Below are positions 22,520-32,999 of a DNA stretch of 64,000 nt, one piece after another. The translations under genes were made by a program, and so were the position numbers. The notes below the pieces were generated by a model, which did no database searches, was not told where the DNA came from, and saw only the letters and a program-made list of their open reading frames with translations. The stretch covers positions 124,001-188,000 of the forward strand of contig CANOKL010000002.1 of NCBI GenBank assembly GCA_947566645.1, read 5' to 3'. Position 1 is the first letter of the stretch. The number at the start of each line of letters is the position of its first letter. The stretch comes from an uncultured Lachnospiraceae bacterium (GTDB lineage Bacteria; Bacillota; Clostridia; Lachnospirales; Lachnospiraceae).

Positions 22520-25500
22520 ATGAAGAGGAAATGGAAAGCAGCAATTGCAGCCCTGGGAGCTGCTGTATTATGTATAAATGGGAGCGAAACCATGGCTCCT
22601 GCAAGTGAAATGGAAACCCATGCGCTAATCCTGGCGCAGGAAAACTTCGGAGGCAGTGCTCACGACCAGTTTGCCGCAGTTACAGCCGCCCTGGGGGAGG
22701 GCTACGTGGCAGCAGGCGAGTCTTACTATGGGAGTTTTGGCACAGGCGACTGGGAAGGCGAAGAGGGACATTCCGGTAATGATGCTATCATTGTCCGGTA
22801 TGATGAATACGGCCAGATTCTATGGAAGAGTTATTTCGGCGGTGATGATATAGATAAATATTATGGCGTCACCACCGCAGAAGACGGGTATGTAGCAGTA
22901 GGCTATTCCGCTTATAAAAGTTTCGGCACAGGCGACTGGGAAGGCGAAGAGGGACACAGCAGGTCAGATGCCATCATTGTAAAATACGATGATAACGGAA
23001 ATGTAATATGGAAAAATCATTTCCACGGTACATGGGGGAATTCAGACGATAAATTTACTGCAGTCATTGCAGCAGAGGACGGATATGTAGCCGTTGGAAC
23101 GGTGGGCGGCGGAACTCTTTCCGATGCCTCCATTGTGAAATATGACCTGGACGGCAATCAGGTATGGGCAAGCAGTATCGGGGAAGACAGCAGAGATGAA
23201 TTCTGGGGTGTAACTACTGTAAACGGCGGGTATGTAGCAGTGGGCAGTTCCCAGTCCCGGGATCTGGGACACGGGGTATGGGAAGGCCTGGAGGGAAGAG
23301 GCGCAGATGATGCCATTGCAGTAAAATACGACACAGACGGGAATGTCCTGTGGAAACAAAACTTCGGAGGCTCAAGTTTTGATAACTTTTATGCAGCGGC
23401 AGAAGCACAGGACGGATTCGTTGCTGCCGGTTACTCCTATAGCAACAGTTTTGGAAACGGGGACTGGACCGGCGTAACGGGACAGGACAGCGGAATCCTT
23501 GTAAAATACGATTCAGACGGCATGGTGCAGTGGAAACAAAAGGTAGGCGGAAGTTTCCGATCTGTCACCAGTACAGGAGACGGTTATCTGGCAGTCGGCG
23601 ATATTTACAGCGGATGGCTTGGAGAGGATGAATGGGCTGACAGAGAAGGGTATGGCGGCAAGGACGCTATTGCCGTAAAGACAGATGCACAGGGCGATAT
23701 AGAATGGAAGGAATGCTTCGGCGGAAGCGCGGATGATTTTTTTTATTCCGTTGCCGCGGGGGAGGACAGTTACGTGGCTGTTGGCTATTCCCAGGAGGGA
23801 AGTTTTGGAACTGAAGACTGGGAATCTGTAGAAGGAAAAGGCAGTGAAGATGGAACCTTTGTCCACTGGATGCAGCTGGACGGGCCGGTGTCCTATTATT
23901 CGGTTTCTTTTAACCTGCGCGGCGGGACAGGCAGTATTCCGGAACAGACCGTAGTGGAATATGGACTGGCGGAAATGCCGGAGGTGACTCCTGAGCGTCC
24001 GGGCTATGTCTTTAAAGGATGGTATCTTGGAGAAGAACGCTGGGATTTTGAAGACAATATTGTCACGGAGGATATCACTCTGCGCGCTAAGTGGGAACCA
24101 GAAGAATATGTGAGAAAGACCGGAAAGAACCTTTTTGACGGGAATGGTTATATCATCCTTCCTTTTGAATCAGGCAGGACATTTTCGCTGGGCACTGGCG
24201 CAACAACCTATAACACCATTGAGTGGTCCAGCTGGAGAACAACGAATGAAAATGTACTGAGTATACAGAGCAGTACAAATAATAACTGCACAGTACGGAT
24301 GGTTTCTCCGGGAACCTGTGAAATTCAGGCTACGGTGCAGTCCTCCTATACATACTATGATGCGCTTTTGAAGAGACCTGTAACACACTATGGACATGAT
24401 GAGATCAGCCATAGGAGGCGTCTGGCGGCTCCGGTTACTTCCGTGTCGCTGCAGGAAACTCTCTCCATTGATGTGGGGGAGGAGAAGCTTCTGGACTATG
24501 ATTCAGAGCCGTCCAGTAATTACAGCAGGGCTGTCAGCAGCTTTGGTTTTGCCTCCTCAGATGTAGGGGTTGCTGTAGTGGATGAGGAAGGCTTTGTGAC
24601 AGGAACCGGTTATGGTACTGCAGAGATTACAGCATCCACAGAAGGAGGCATCTCTGCCATATGCCGTGTTACGGTTGAAAAGCACTCAGAGCCTGTCACT
24701 CCGCCTAAGGGGGACGAACCTTCAGAACCTGTCACTCCGCCTAAGGAGGATGAGCCGGCAGAGGATCCGTCAAAGGTATATACTTATCAGATTTTAAAGG
24801 ACGGCACGGCAGAAATTACCGGATATACCGGGACGAATACTTCTCTTTCACTTCCTGCAAGCCTGGACGGAAGAGCCGTAACCAGTATCGCGGAAAATAT
24901 ATTTGCAGGCAACAGCAGCCTGAAGGCAGTCCGCCTGCCGGAAGGAATAAAATCTGTAGCCTCCGGGGCATTTGCATGGTGTACCGGGCTTAAGGAGGTT
25001 CACTTGCCGGGCAGTGTCCAGACAATTGGACAGACAGCATTTTATAATTGCAGCAGTCTGTCAGATCTGACTCTGCCGGACGGCGTCACTTCGGTTGGTG
25101 AATTTGCTTTCTACGGATGCAGCGGCCTGACTGCCATCAATATACCGGCAAAGACTGCCAGTATCGGCGAGGATGCCTTCGGGAACTGTAAGGGTCTTAA
25201 ACATGTCTATTATGAAGGAAGCAGCACCCAGTGGAATAACATAAAGATCGGAGCGAACAATACCTCACTTACAGGGGCGGACATTCATTTCGATTCAAAA
25301 AAACCTGCGTCTCCGGGTGCATCCTGCTCCCATACCTGGAAGACAGAGACAGACCCCGCCACGGAAAAGAGGGACGGCAGTAAAATAGTGAAATGTTCAA
25401 AGTGCGGGACAGTAAAAAGCCAGGAGACAATCCCTTTCCTGAAAACCATAAGCCTTACTAAGAAGAAGTACGCTTATAACGGAAAAGCCCAGAAACCATC

Positions 25501-25963
25501 TGTTATCGTAAAGGACAGTAAAAACAACGCATTGTCCGAAGGCAGGGATTATCATGTCAGCTATCCCAAGGGGAGGAAAAATGTCGGCGTCTATACTGTA
25601 ACCATAACCTTCACAGGAAATTACAAGGGTACGGCAAAACGGGAATTTTCCATTGTGCCCAAGACGGTAAAGATGAAGAGGCTGTCAGCAAAACGGAATG
25701 GATTTTCCGTAAAATGGCAGAAGCAGACGAAACAGACTTCCGGATATGAGATCACTTATGCCCTGGATAAACGGTTCAAAAAGGGCAGGGGAAAGGCAGT
25801 CATAAAGAAGAATAAAATAACTTCCAGGACAGTTACAGGCCTGAAAGCACGGAAGAAGTATTATGTGCGGATCCGTACCTTTAAAACAATAAAAGCAGAC
25901 GGATGGACCAGGACGTTCTATTCCGGCTGGTCAAAGGTTAAAACAGTTACAACAAAAAAATAG
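22520..25963 (+). CDS. Large secreted protein: seven-repeat N-terminal domain, InlB B-repeat, BspA-type LRRs, 1147 aa
   Basis: After a signal peptide, residues 42-455 hold seven repeats of about 50-63 aa with the pattern FGG..D.F..V, GYVAVGYS, SFGTGDWEG, DAIIVKYD..G.V.WK. They start near 42, 105, 167, 218, 280, 340 and 398, which suggests a seven-bladed beta-propeller (inference). An InlB B-repeat follows (about 458-526, GYVFKGWYLGEERWDFED). Next come BIG2-like segments, a duplicated EPVTPPK linker, and BspA-type leucine-rich repeats (about 760-915, SLKAVRLPEGIKSVASGAF). A C-terminal Ig/fibronectin-like region ends the protein. No LPXTG is present. It is probably exposed at the cell surface for binding host or bacterial ligands. 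Confidence 0.85.
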   Translation: MKRKWKAAIAALGAAVLCINGSETMAPASEMETHALILAQENFGGSAHDQFAAVTAALGEGYVAAGESYYGSFGTGDWEGEEGHSGNDAIIVRYDEYGQILWKSYFGGDDIDKYYGVTTAEDGYVAVGYSAYKSFGTGDWEGEEGHSRSDAIIVKYDDNGNVIWKNHFHGTWGNSDDKFTAVIAAEDGYVAVGTVGGGTLSDASIVKYDLDGNQVWASSIGEDSRDEFWGVTTVNGGYVAVGSSQSRDLGHGVWEGLEGRGADDAIAVKYDTDGNVLWKQNFGGSSFDNFYAAAEAQDGFVAAGYSYSNSFGNGDWTGVTGQDSGILVKYDSDGMVQWKQKVGGSFRSVTSTGDGYLAVGDIYSGWLGEDEWADREGYGGKDAIAVKTDAQGDIEWKECFGGSADDFFYSVAAGEDSYVAVGYSQEGSFGTEDWESVEGKGSEDGTFVHWMQLDGPVSYYSVSFNLRGGTGSIPEQTVVEYGLAEMPEVTPERPGYVFKGWYLGEERWDFEDNIVTEDITLRAKWEPEEYVRKTGKNLFDGNGYIILPFESGRTFSLGTGATTYNTIEWSSWRTTNENVLSIQSSTNNNCTVRMVSPGTCEIQATVQSSYTYYDALLKRPVTHYGHDEISHRRRLAAPVTSVSLQETLSIDVGEEKLLDYDSEPSSNYSRAVSSFGFASSDVGVAVVDEEGFVTGTGYGTAEITASTEGGISAICRVTVEKHSEPVTPPKGDEPSEPVTPPKEDEPAEDPSKVYTYQILKDGTAEITGYTGTNTSLSLPASLDGRAVTSIAENIFAGNSSLKAVRLPEGIKSVASGAFAWCTGLKEVHLPGSVQTIGQTAFYNCSSLSDLTLPDGVTSVGEFAFYGCSGLTAINIPAKTASIGEDAFGNCKGLKHVYYEGSSTQWNNIKIGANNTSLTGADIHFDSKKPASPGASCSHTWKTETDPATEKRDGSKIVKCSKCGTVKSQETIPFLKTISLTKKKYAYNGKAQKPSVIVKDSKNNALSEGRDYHVSYPKGRKNVGVYTVTITFTGNYKGTAKREFSIVPKTVKMKRLSAKRNGFSVKWQKQTKQTSGYEITYALDKRFKKGRGKAVIKKNKITSRTVTGLKARKKYYVRIRTFKTIKADGWTRTFYSGWSKVKTVTTKK

Positions 25964-25995
25964 TAACTAATACTCCTGTGATTCAACATTAAGGC

Positions 25996-26024
25996 TTGCA
26001 AATAAGGGAAACGCAAGGTATAAT
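25996..26024 (+). promoter_or_regulatory. Promoter of glyQS
   Basis: TTGCAA (25996-26001), 17 bases, TATAAT (26019-26024). The leader would be about 110 nt. It lacks the T-box antiterminator consensus that controls many Firmicute tRNA synthetase genes. Confidence 0.7.
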
Positions 26025-26139
26025 AGCTGTAACTTTCCTGCATCCTGCGTATTTGCTGCGCAGATTGTGGGAATGTGATTCGGGAGTATAACAACTGCCT
26101 GATCATAAATATTACAGACAGAAGGAGTGTAAGAGGAAT

Positions 26140-27531
26140 ATGGTAGAGAAGACAATGGATAAGATTGTAGCACTGGCGAAGTCAAGAGGATTCGTATATC
26201 CAGGCTCTGAGATTTACGGCGGTCTTGCCAATACATGGGATTACGGCAATCTCGGAGTGGAGCTTAAGAACAATGTCAAGAAAGCATGGTGGCAGAAGTT
26301 CGTACAGGAATCCCCCCACAATGTCGGTGTAGACTGTGCAATCCTCATGAATCCGCAGACATGGGTGGCAAGCGGCCATCTCGGCGGATTCAGCGACCCG
26401 CTTATGGACTGTAAGGAATGTCATGAGCGTTTCCGTGCAGATAAAATGATTGAAGATTACGCAAAAGAGCATGGGCTTGACATCGGCGACACCATTGATG
26501 GATGGAGTCATGAGAAGATGCAGGATTACATTGCAGAGCATGAGATTCCGTGTCCGACCTGCGGAAAGCACAACTTTACAGAGATCCGTGAGTTTAACCT
26601 TATGTTCAAGACTTTCCAGGGCGTTACAGAGGATGCGAAGAGCATCGTATATCTGCGTCCTGAGACGGCACAGGGTATTTTCGTAAACTTTAAGAATGTA
26701 CAGCGTACTTCCAGAAAGAAGATTCCGTTTGGCATCTGCCAGATCGGCAAGTCCTTCCGGAACGAGATTACGCCAGGCAACTTTACCTTCCGTACAAGGG
26801 AGTTCGAGCAGATGGAGTTAGAGTTCTTCTGTGAGCCGGATACAGACCTTGAGTGGTTCGCATACTGGAAGCAGTTCTGTCTTGACTGGTTAAAGGCACT
26901 GGGCCTTAAAGAGGAAGAGGTCCGCTACCGTGACCATACGCCGGAGGAGCTGAGCCATTACAGCAAGGCAACAACAGATGTGGAATTCCTGTTCCCGTTT
27001 GGATGGGGCGAGCTGTGGGGAATTGCGGACAGGACTGACTTTGACCTTACACAGCATCAGAATGTATCCAAGCAGGATATGAGCTACTTTGATGATGAGA
27101 AGAAGACAAAGTATGTTCCATATGTAATCGAGCCGTCACTGGGCGCTGACCGTATGGTGCTTGCATTCCTGTGCAGCGCTTACGACGAGGAGGAGCTGGA
27201 AGGCGGGGACGTAAGAACCGTGCTTCACTTCCACCCGGCACTGGCTCCGGTGAAGATCGGGGTGCTTCCGCTCTCCAAGAAGCTGAATGAAGGAGCTGAG
27301 AAGGTATATGCACAGCTCTCTAAGAAATATAACTGTGAGTATGACGAGCGCGGGAATATCGGCAAGCGTTACCGCCGTCAGGATGAGATCGGTACGCCGT
27401 TCTGTGTTACGTACGATTTCGATTCTGAGGAAGACGGTGCAGTAACCGTCCGCGACCGTGACACGATGGAGCAGGAGAGAGTGAAGATCGAAGATCTGAA
27501 CGCTTATTTTGAGAAAAAGTTTGAATGGTAG
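26140..27531 (+). CDS. glyQS: Glycyl-tRNA synthetase, single-chain class II
   Basis: The 463-aa protein opens [20 protein letters not shown] and contains the class II motifs: motif 2 ([22 protein letters not shown]) and motif 3 near [12 protein letters not shown] and EPSLGADR. A Cys cluster (CKECHERF...CPTC) marks the inserted zinc-like domain. It charges tRNA-Gly. This is the eukaryote/archaea-like alpha2 type rather than the glyQ/glyS type. AGAGG precedes the ATG. Threonine-to-glycine genes follow. Confidence 0.96.
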   Translation: MVEKTMDKIVALAKSRGFVYPGSEIYGGLANTWDYGNLGVELKNNVKKAWWQKFVQESPHNVGVDCAILMNPQTWVASGHLGGFSDPLMDCKECHERFRADKMIEDYAKEHGLDIGDTIDGWSHEKMQDYIAEHEIPCPTCGKHNFTEIREFNLMFKTFQGVTEDAKSIVYLRPETAQGIFVNFKNVQRTSRKKIPFGICQIGKSFRNEITPGNFTFRTREFEQMELEFFCEPDTDLEWFAYWKQFCLDWLKALGLKEEEVRYRDHTPEELSHYSKATTDVEFLFPFGWGELWGIADRTDFDLTQHQNVSKQDMSYFDDEKKTKYVPYVIEPSLGADRMVLAFLCSAYDEEELEGGDVRTVLHFHPALAPVKIGVLPLSKKLNEGAEKVYAQLSKKYNCEYDERGNIGKRYRRQDEIGTPFCVTYDFDSEEDGAVTVRDRDTMEQERVKIEDLNAYFEKKFEW

Positions 27532-27564
27532 TATGATCTGGACCGTTGCGGGGATGGATCAGAG

Positions 27565-27601
27565 ATGAGGAGAAGACCAGTAGTTTTCTCCTCATTTTTT
27601 G
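27565..27601 (+). terminator. Rho-independent terminator of glyQS
   Basis: ATGAGGAGAA (27565-27574) pairs with TTCTCCTCAT (27586-27595) across an 11-nt loop, followed by TTTTTTG. Confidence 0.88.
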
Positions 27602-27632
27602 AATTAAGTCAGAAATAAAATGTGAACCCCCA

Positions 27633-27661
27633 TTGTATCCGCGTCCGTAAAATGTTACAAT
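27633..27661 (+). promoter_or_regulatory. Promoter of tdh-kbl
   Basis: TTGTAT (27633-27638), 17 bases, TACAAT (27656-27661). It lies between the glyQS terminator and the tdh start, so the threonine genes form their own unit. Confidence 0.6.
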
Positions 27662-27727
27662 AGTTGTGTCACTAACAGGGCAGCTTGTCTGAACTGTTAA
27701 AACATTTGAAACGGGAGGTTTTTAAAA

Positions 27728-28789
27728 GTGAGTGCAGCAAATGATGGATTAATGTGGGCGCTTGTAAAGGAGAAGCCCGAGGAAGGACTGTGGATGAAGC
27801 GTGTGCCGGTACCGGGAGTGGGGCCGAATGATGTGAAGATTAAGATTCATAAGACAGCCATCTGTGGTACGGATGTGCATATTTACCAGTGGAATGACTG
27901 GGCACAGCACACAATTCCGGTTGGCCTGACCGCAGGTCATGAGTATGTTGGGGAAGTCGTGGAAAAGGGCGAAGGAGTACGTGGTTTTCAGATTGGGGAT
28001 CTGGTGTCAGGGGAAGGACACATCACGTGCGGAAAATGCCGTAACTGCCTGGAGGGGCACAAGGAGAACTGTAAGGATGCAAAGGGCGTAGGCGTTAACA
28101 GAAACGGCGCATTTGCAGAGTATCTTGTGATTCCGTCCTGTAATGTATGGCCGTGCAATCCGGCGATTCCAGAGGAGATGTATGCCATCTTTGATCCCTT
28201 TGGAAATGCCACACACACAGCACTGTCCTTTGAGATGCTGGGAGAGGATGTGCTTGTGGCAGGAGCGGGTCCTATCGGATGTATGGCAGCAGCCATTGCA
28301 AAGTTCTCAGGGGCGAGGCATGTCGTTGTCACAGATATGAATCCATACCGCCTGGAGCTTGCGAAAAAGCTCGGTGCAACGAGAACCGTGAACTTAAAGG
28401 AAGAGAAGCTTGAAGAGGTCATGAAGGATATCGGCATGACAGAAGGCTTTGACGTTGGTATGGAGATGTCCGGATCACAGGCAGGGCTGCATCAGATGAT
28501 CCATAATATGAAGCATGGCGGCAATATCGCCCTGCTGGGTCTGCAGAGAACGGACGCGACCGTAGATCTTGAGACCGTGATCTTTAACGGGCTGAATATC
28601 CGGGGAATCTATGGAAGAAAGGTGTGGGATACCTGGTACAAGATGTCTACCATGGTTCAGGCTGGATTAGACATCTCTCCGATCATTACGCATCATTTTG
28701 ACATCAAAGATTATGAAAAGGGCTTTGAAGCAATGATTTCCGGAAAATCAGGAAAGGTAATTCTGGACTGGGCCCATGTAAACGATTAG
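27728..28789 (+). CDS. tdh: L-threonine 3-dehydrogenase, zinc-dependent
   Basis: This 353-aa medium-chain dehydrogenase has catalytic zinc ligands in CGTDVH and GHE, structural zinc Cys in [15 protein letters not shown], and the NAD-binding [12 protein letters not shown]. It oxidises threonine to 2-amino-3-oxobutyrate. The GTG start at 27728 follows GGGAGG at a suitable distance. The next gene, kbl, takes the unstable product to glycine and acetyl-CoA, so the two enzymes act as a pair. Confidence 0.94.
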   Translation: MSAANDGLMWALVKEKPEEGLWMKRVPVPGVGPNDVKIKIHKTAICGTDVHIYQWNDWAQHTIPVGLTAGHEYVGEVVEKGEGVRGFQIGDLVSGEGHITCGKCRNCLEGHKENCKDAKGVGVNRNGAFAEYLVIPSCNVWPCNPAIPEEMYAIFDPFGNATHTALSFEMLGEDVLVAGAGPIGCMAAAIAKFSGARHVVVTDMNPYRLELAKKLGATRTVNLKEEKLEEVMKDIGMTEGFDVGMEMSGSQAGLHQMIHNMKHGGNIALLGLQRTDATVDLETVIFNGLNIRGIYGRKVWDTWYKMSTMVQAGLDISPIITHHFDIKDYEKGFEAMISGKSGKVILDWAHVND

Positions 28790-28905
28790 TACAGCATTGT
28801 ATGAATCCCGGAGTAATACAATGATGTATTAACCCGGAAATTACAGGGGGATGTCAGGAAACAGAATAGTTACAGGAACAGTTAACAAGAAAGAGAGAAG
28901 AAAAG

Positions 28906-30099
28906 ATGGCAAGAAAAGATGATATTTTAAATATTTATACAAAAGAAGTAGAAGGAATCAGGGAGGCAGGCCTTTTTAAGGGCGAAGCGCCTTTTGTATC
29001 TCCCCAGGGAGCAAGGGTGAAGATGGAGGACGGAAGAGAGCTTCTGTGCATGTGTGCAAATAATTACCTTGGCCTCGGCGACAGCCCCCGCCTGATCGAG
29101 GCGGCGAAGAGAACCTATGATGAGAAGGGCTACGGCGTTGCTTCCGTACGTTTCATCTGCGGTACGCAGGATATACATAAAAGGCTTGAAAAGAAGATCT
29201 CAGACTTTCTGGGAACGGATGATACAATCCTCTATTCCTCCTGCTTTGACGCAAACGGCGGTCTGTTTGAGACGATTCTGACGGCTGAGGATGCGGTGAT
29301 CAGCGATGAGCTGAACCACGCTTCGATTATCGACGGTGTGAGGCTGTGCAAGGCAAAGCGTTTCCGCTATAAGAATAACAATATGGAAGACCTGGAGGCA
29401 AAGCTTAAGGAGGCCGACGAGGCGGGAGCCCGCATTAAGCTGATTGCCACCGACGGCGTATTTTCCATGGACGGTATTATCTGTAACCTGAAAGGGGTAT
29501 GCGACCTTGCAGATCAGTACAATGCCCTTGTGATGGTTGACGACAGCCATGCAGTGGGATTTGTGGGAAAGACAGGACGCGGTACGCCGGAGTACTGCGG
29601 CGTCCAGGGCCGTGTGGATATTATCACGGGAACACTGGGAAAAGCCCTTGGAGGAGCGTCAGGCGGATACACCTCCGGACGCAGGGAGATCATTGACCTT
29701 CTGCGCCAGAGAAGCCGCCCGTACTTATTCTCTAATTCCCTTGCACCGGCGATTGCAGGAGCAAGCATCGAATTATTTGATATGCTGGATGAGAGCACTG
29801 AGCTTCGCGACCACCTGGAGGACGTAACCGCATATTACCGGAAGGAGCTGGAGGACAATGGCTTTGACATTATTCCGGGAACTCATCCTTGTGTGCCCGT
29901 CATGCTGTATGATGAAAAGACGGCAGCAGAATTTGCAAAGCGGATGATGGAAAAGGGCGTGTATGTAGTAGCCTTCTCCTATCCGGTCGTACCGAAGGGC
30001 AAGGCAAGGATCCGTACGCAGGTATGCGCCGGTCATACGAAGGAAGACATAGACTTTATTGTAAAATGCTTTAAGGAAGTCAGGGAAGAGATGAAGTAA
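28906..30099 (+). CDS. kbl: Glycine C-acetyltransferase (2-amino-3-ketobutyrate CoA ligase)
   Basis: This 397-aa PLP enzyme of the alpha-oxoamine synthase family has [30 protein letters not shown] and the PLP lysine in [12 protein letters not shown]. It converts 2-amino-3-oxobutyrate and CoA to glycine and acetyl-CoA. It lies 116 bases after tdh; that gap holds a small hairpin (TAATACA/TGTATTA near 28817-28834) and a ribosome site. Adjacent glyQS uses glycine. Confidence 0.95.
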   Translation: MARKDDILNIYTKEVEGIREAGLFKGEAPFVSPQGARVKMEDGRELLCMCANNYLGLGDSPRLIEAAKRTYDEKGYGVASVRFICGTQDIHKRLEKKISDFLGTDDTILYSSCFDANGGLFETILTAEDAVISDELNHASIIDGVRLCKAKRFRYKNNNMEDLEAKLKEADEAGARIKLIATDGVFSMDGIICNLKGVCDLADQYNALVMVDDSHAVGFVGKTGRGTPEYCGVQGRVDIITGTLGKALGGASGGYTSGRREIIDLLRQRSRPYLFSNSLAPAIAGASIELFDMLDESTELRDHLEDVTAYYRKELEDNGFDIIPGTHPCVPVMLYDEKTAAEFAKRMMEKGVYVVAFSYPVVPKGKARIRTQVCAGHTKEDIDFIVKCFKEVREEMK

Positions 30100-30106
30100 A
30101 ACAGTT

Positions 30107-30176
30107 GGGGACGGGTTACTGTGAACGGAGTGAACAGTAACGGGGACGGGGTAAAATTAATTTTACCCCGTCCCCG
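30107..30176. repeat. GGGGACGGGG palindrome, copy D (double)
   Basis: A first unit, GGGGACGG followed by a hairpin GTTACTGT/ACAGTAAC (30115-30122, 30134-30141), abuts a perfect 18-bp palindrome (30141-30158 with 30159-30176, CGGGGACGGGGTAAAATT and complement). It lies just after kbl and just before the next promoter. Confidence 0.88.
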
Positions 30177-30180
30177 ACTC

Positions 30181-30208
30181 TTGTAAAAGAAAAAATATAT
30201 GATATACT
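30181..30208 (+). promoter_or_regulatory. Promoter of the M18 aminopeptidase
   Basis: TTGTAA (30181-30186), 16 bases, TATACT (30203-30208). It begins five bases after the preceding palindrome. Confidence 0.6.
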
Positions 30209-30249
30209 ATATAGCTGAGATTATATAAAGAAAGGGGAATTATGGTAAG

Positions 30250-31647
30250 ATGGAACTGAAAAATGTTTGGAACTCCTATGATAAAGAGGAGCTTCAGGAG
30301 CTTGAGAAAGTAAATGACCTGTACAAATCCTGCCTGGACCAGGGTAAGACGGAGCGTGAATGTGTCAGCCTTACAGTTCAGATGGCGAAGGAGAGAGGCT
30401 ACAGAGATTTAAAAGAGGTTACACAGTCCGGCGGACCCCTGAAGTCCGGTGATAAGGTGTATGCAGTATGCATGGATAAGATGGTTGCACTTTTCCATAT
30501 TGGAAATGAGCCGCTTGAGAATGGTATGAATATTTTGGGGGCTCATATTGATTCGCCGCGCATTGATGTTAAGCAGAACCCGCTCTATGAAAATGAGGAG
30601 TTTGCATATTTTGATACACATTACTACGGCGGCATTAAGAAATACCAGTGGGTTGCAATCCCCCTTGCATTACACGGCGTGATTGCCAAAAAGGACGGCA
30701 CAGTTGTGCAGGTGAATATCGGAGAGAAAGAGGAGGATCCGGTATTTGTTATCACAGATCTGCTGGTGCACCTTGCGGCAGACCAGATGGAGAAAAAGGC
30801 CAAGGAGGTTATTGAAGGCGAGAAGCTTGATCTGCTGATCGGAAGCCGTCCGGTTGAAAAGGATCCGGCTCTTGATAAGGAGCAGAAGGATGCTGTAAAG
30901 AAAAATGTCATGGCGATCTTAAAGAAGCACTATGACATTGAGGAAGAGGATTTTATATCTGCAGAGCTGGAGATTGTTCCGGCAGGGAAGGCAAGGGATC
31001 TTGGAATTGACAGAAGCATGATTCTTGGATACGGCCAGGATGACAGAGTATGTGCTTTTACCTCTCTTTTTGCGATTCTGGATGTAGAGGATGTAAAGAG
31101 GACTGCCTGCTGTATTTTAGTAGATAAGGAAGAGATCGGAAGCGTTGGTGCGACTGGTATGCATTCCAGGTTTTTTGAAAATACGGTGGCAGAGCTTGTG
31201 GCCCTGTCAGGAAGCGAATCAGAGCTTAAGATCAGAAGAGCGCTTCAGAATTCAAAAATGCTTTCTTCTGACGTAAGTGCCGGTTATGATCCGATGTTTG
31301 CAGAATGCTTCGAGAAGAGAAGCTCTTCTTTCTTCTCAAAAGGGCTGGTATTTAACAAATTTACCGGAAGCCGGGGAAAGAGCGGGTCAAATGATGCCAA
31401 TGCGGAATTCCTGGCGCAGCTCCGGAGGGTTATGGATGAAGGGAATGTTGCTTACCAGTTTGCAGAGCTGGGCAAGGTGGATGTAGGCGGAGGCGGAACG
31501 ATCGCTTATATCATGGCAAATTATGGCATGGAGGTTGTGGACAGCGGAGTCTCAATCCTGTCTATGCATGCGCCATGGGAGGCATCAAGCAAAGCGGATG
31601 TGTATGAGGCCTATAAAGGATATAAGATCTTTCTGGAAAACATGTAG
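30250..31647 (+). CDS. M18 family aminopeptidase, 465 aa
   Basis: The zinc-binding blocks of the M18 family are present: GAHIDSPRIDVK, GYGQDDRVCAF, DKEEIGSVGATG and a C-terminal SMHAPWEASSKAD. The family removes N-terminal, often acidic, residues in a dodecameric shell in the cytoplasm. Length is typical. GAAAGGGGA lies upstream; a competing ATG at 30242 opens only five codons. The next gene begins one base after the stop, so they are coupled. Confidence 0.92.
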   Translation: MELKNVWNSYDKEELQELEKVNDLYKSCLDQGKTERECVSLTVQMAKERGYRDLKEVTQSGGPLKSGDKVYAVCMDKMVALFHIGNEPLENGMNILGAHIDSPRIDVKQNPLYENEEFAYFDTHYYGGIKKYQWVAIPLALHGVIAKKDGTVVQVNIGEKEEDPVFVITDLLVHLAADQMEKKAKEVIEGEKLDLLIGSRPVEKDPALDKEQKDAVKKNVMAILKKHYDIEEEDFISAELEIVPAGKARDLGIDRSMILGYGQDDRVCAFTSLFAILDVEDVKRTACCILVDKEEIGSVGATGMHSRFFENTVAELVALSGSESELKIRRALQNSKMLSSDVSAGYDPMFAECFEKRSSSFFSKGLVFNKFTGSRGKSGSNDANAEFLAQLRRVMDEGNVAYQFAELGKVDVGGGGTIAYIMANYGMEVVDSGVSILSMHAPWEASSKADVYEAYKGYKIFLENM

Positions 31648-31648
31648 T

Positions 31649-32968
31649 ATGAATAAGATGAAGAAATATGCAGAGATTGCAATTATCGGTCTTGGAAACA
31701 GGGGAAGGGACGTTTATGCGAAGGCAGCGAAGCTGTATCCGGATAAAATGAAGATTACTGCCGTGGCGGATACGGATCCGGAAAAGACTGCGCTGATGGC
31801 AAAGGAGTATAACCTGTGTGAGGGCGTCTGTTTTGGGAGCGGCGAGGAACTTCTTAAGCAGGAGAAGCTTGCAGATGCTGTTATTATCGCTACCCAGGAC
31901 AGGCAGCATGTGGACCATGCGGTACTGGCGCTGGAAAAGGGATATCATGTCCTTCTGGAGAAACCTGTTTCGCCAGAGCTTTCTGAATGCGTCAGGCTTG
32001 CAGAGACAGCCAGAAGATGCGGGCGTATGGTGATTGTTTGCCATGTGCTCAGGTATACGCCCATCTACCGGAAGGTGAAAGAGCTGTTAGATGGAGGAAG
32101 TATCGGTGATGTAGTTTCAATTACGGCCACAGAGAACGTAGGATGGTTCCACCAGGCTCACAGCTTCGTGCGGGGGAACTGGGCCAATTCAGAGAAGTCC
32201 AGTCCCATGATTCTGCAGAAATGCTGCCATGATATGGATCTCTATCCCTGGCTTGCAGACAAGACATGTGAATCGGTATCCTCGTATGGCAGCACCTATC
32301 TGTTTAAACCAGAAAAAGCGCCAGAGGGCGCCGGGAAGCGCTGTCTTGACGGTTGCAGGGCAAAGGAAGGATGCCCTTTTGATGCGGAGAGCATTTACCT
32401 GGATAATAAGCTTACAGGATTCCGCAGAGGAAACCGCGGGTGGCCCCTGAATGTCCTTGTTCCGTCCGGGCCGACGGAGGAGAAGATTGTGGAGGCGCTT
32501 AAGACAGGAGACTACGGAAGATGCGTGTATCATTGTGATAACAATGTGGTGGACCACCAGGTTGTAAACATGAACATGACAGACGGCACGACCATGAGTT
32601 TCACGATGTGTGCTTTCACGCCGGATGTTGCCAGATATGCCAGGTTCATGGGGACAGAGGGAGAGCTGATTGTCAACATGAATGTACAGGAGCCGGAAAA
32701 ATGCGGGCTTGTGGTACGCAGATTTGGTGCAGAGGTGACGGAGGAGAGAATAGATGTCATGAGTCTTTCGGATAATTTTTCCGGCCACGGCGGGGGTGAC
32801 CAGGTTCTGACACAGGAATTTCTGGACTTTGTCCGGGGAGAGAAAAGAGAGAGTGCGTATATCACATCTCTTGACCGCTCTTTAGAGAGCCACTACTGTG
32901 CGCTGGCGGCGGAATACTCCAGGACGCACGGAGGTATTCCGGTAAAGATAAAAGAATTTGCAGGATAG
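31649..32968 (+). CDS. Gfo/Idh/MocA family oxidoreductase, 439 aa
   Basis: A Rossmann fold at the N-terminus (IIGLGNRGRDVYAKAA), the EKPVSPELSE motif and CCHDMDLYPWL in the C-terminal domain identify the family. Members oxidise or reduce sugars and inositols with NAD(P). A Cys-containing insert (CLDGCRAKEGCPFDAESIYL) is unusual among the characterised members I know. The start at 31649 is coupled to the aminopeptidase stop. Substrate unknown. Confidence 0.88.
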   Translation: MNKMKKYAEIAIIGLGNRGRDVYAKAAKLYPDKMKITAVADTDPEKTALMAKEYNLCEGVCFGSGEELLKQEKLADAVIIATQDRQHVDHAVLALEKGYHVLLEKPVSPELSECVRLAETARRCGRMVIVCHVLRYTPIYRKVKELLDGGSIGDVVSITATENVGWFHQAHSFVRGNWANSEKSSPMILQKCCHDMDLYPWLADKTCESVSSYGSTYLFKPEKAPEGAGKRCLDGCRAKEGCPFDAESIYLDNKLTGFRRGNRGWPLNVLVPSGPTEEKIVEALKTGDYGRCVYHCDNNVVDHQVVNMNMTDGTTMSFTMCAFTPDVARYARFMGTEGELIVNMNVQEPEKCGLVVRRFGAEVTEERIDVMSLSDNFSGHGGGDQVLTQEFLDFVRGEKRESAYITSLDRSLESHYCALAAEYSRTHGGIPVKIKEFAG

Positions 32969-32999
32969 AAGCATCAGGGATGCAGAAAGGGAAGGGCAG

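Noticed and set aside
25964..26139. Possible T-box leader upstream of glyQS
   Set aside because: The T-box consensus and a terminator/antiterminator pair are absent.
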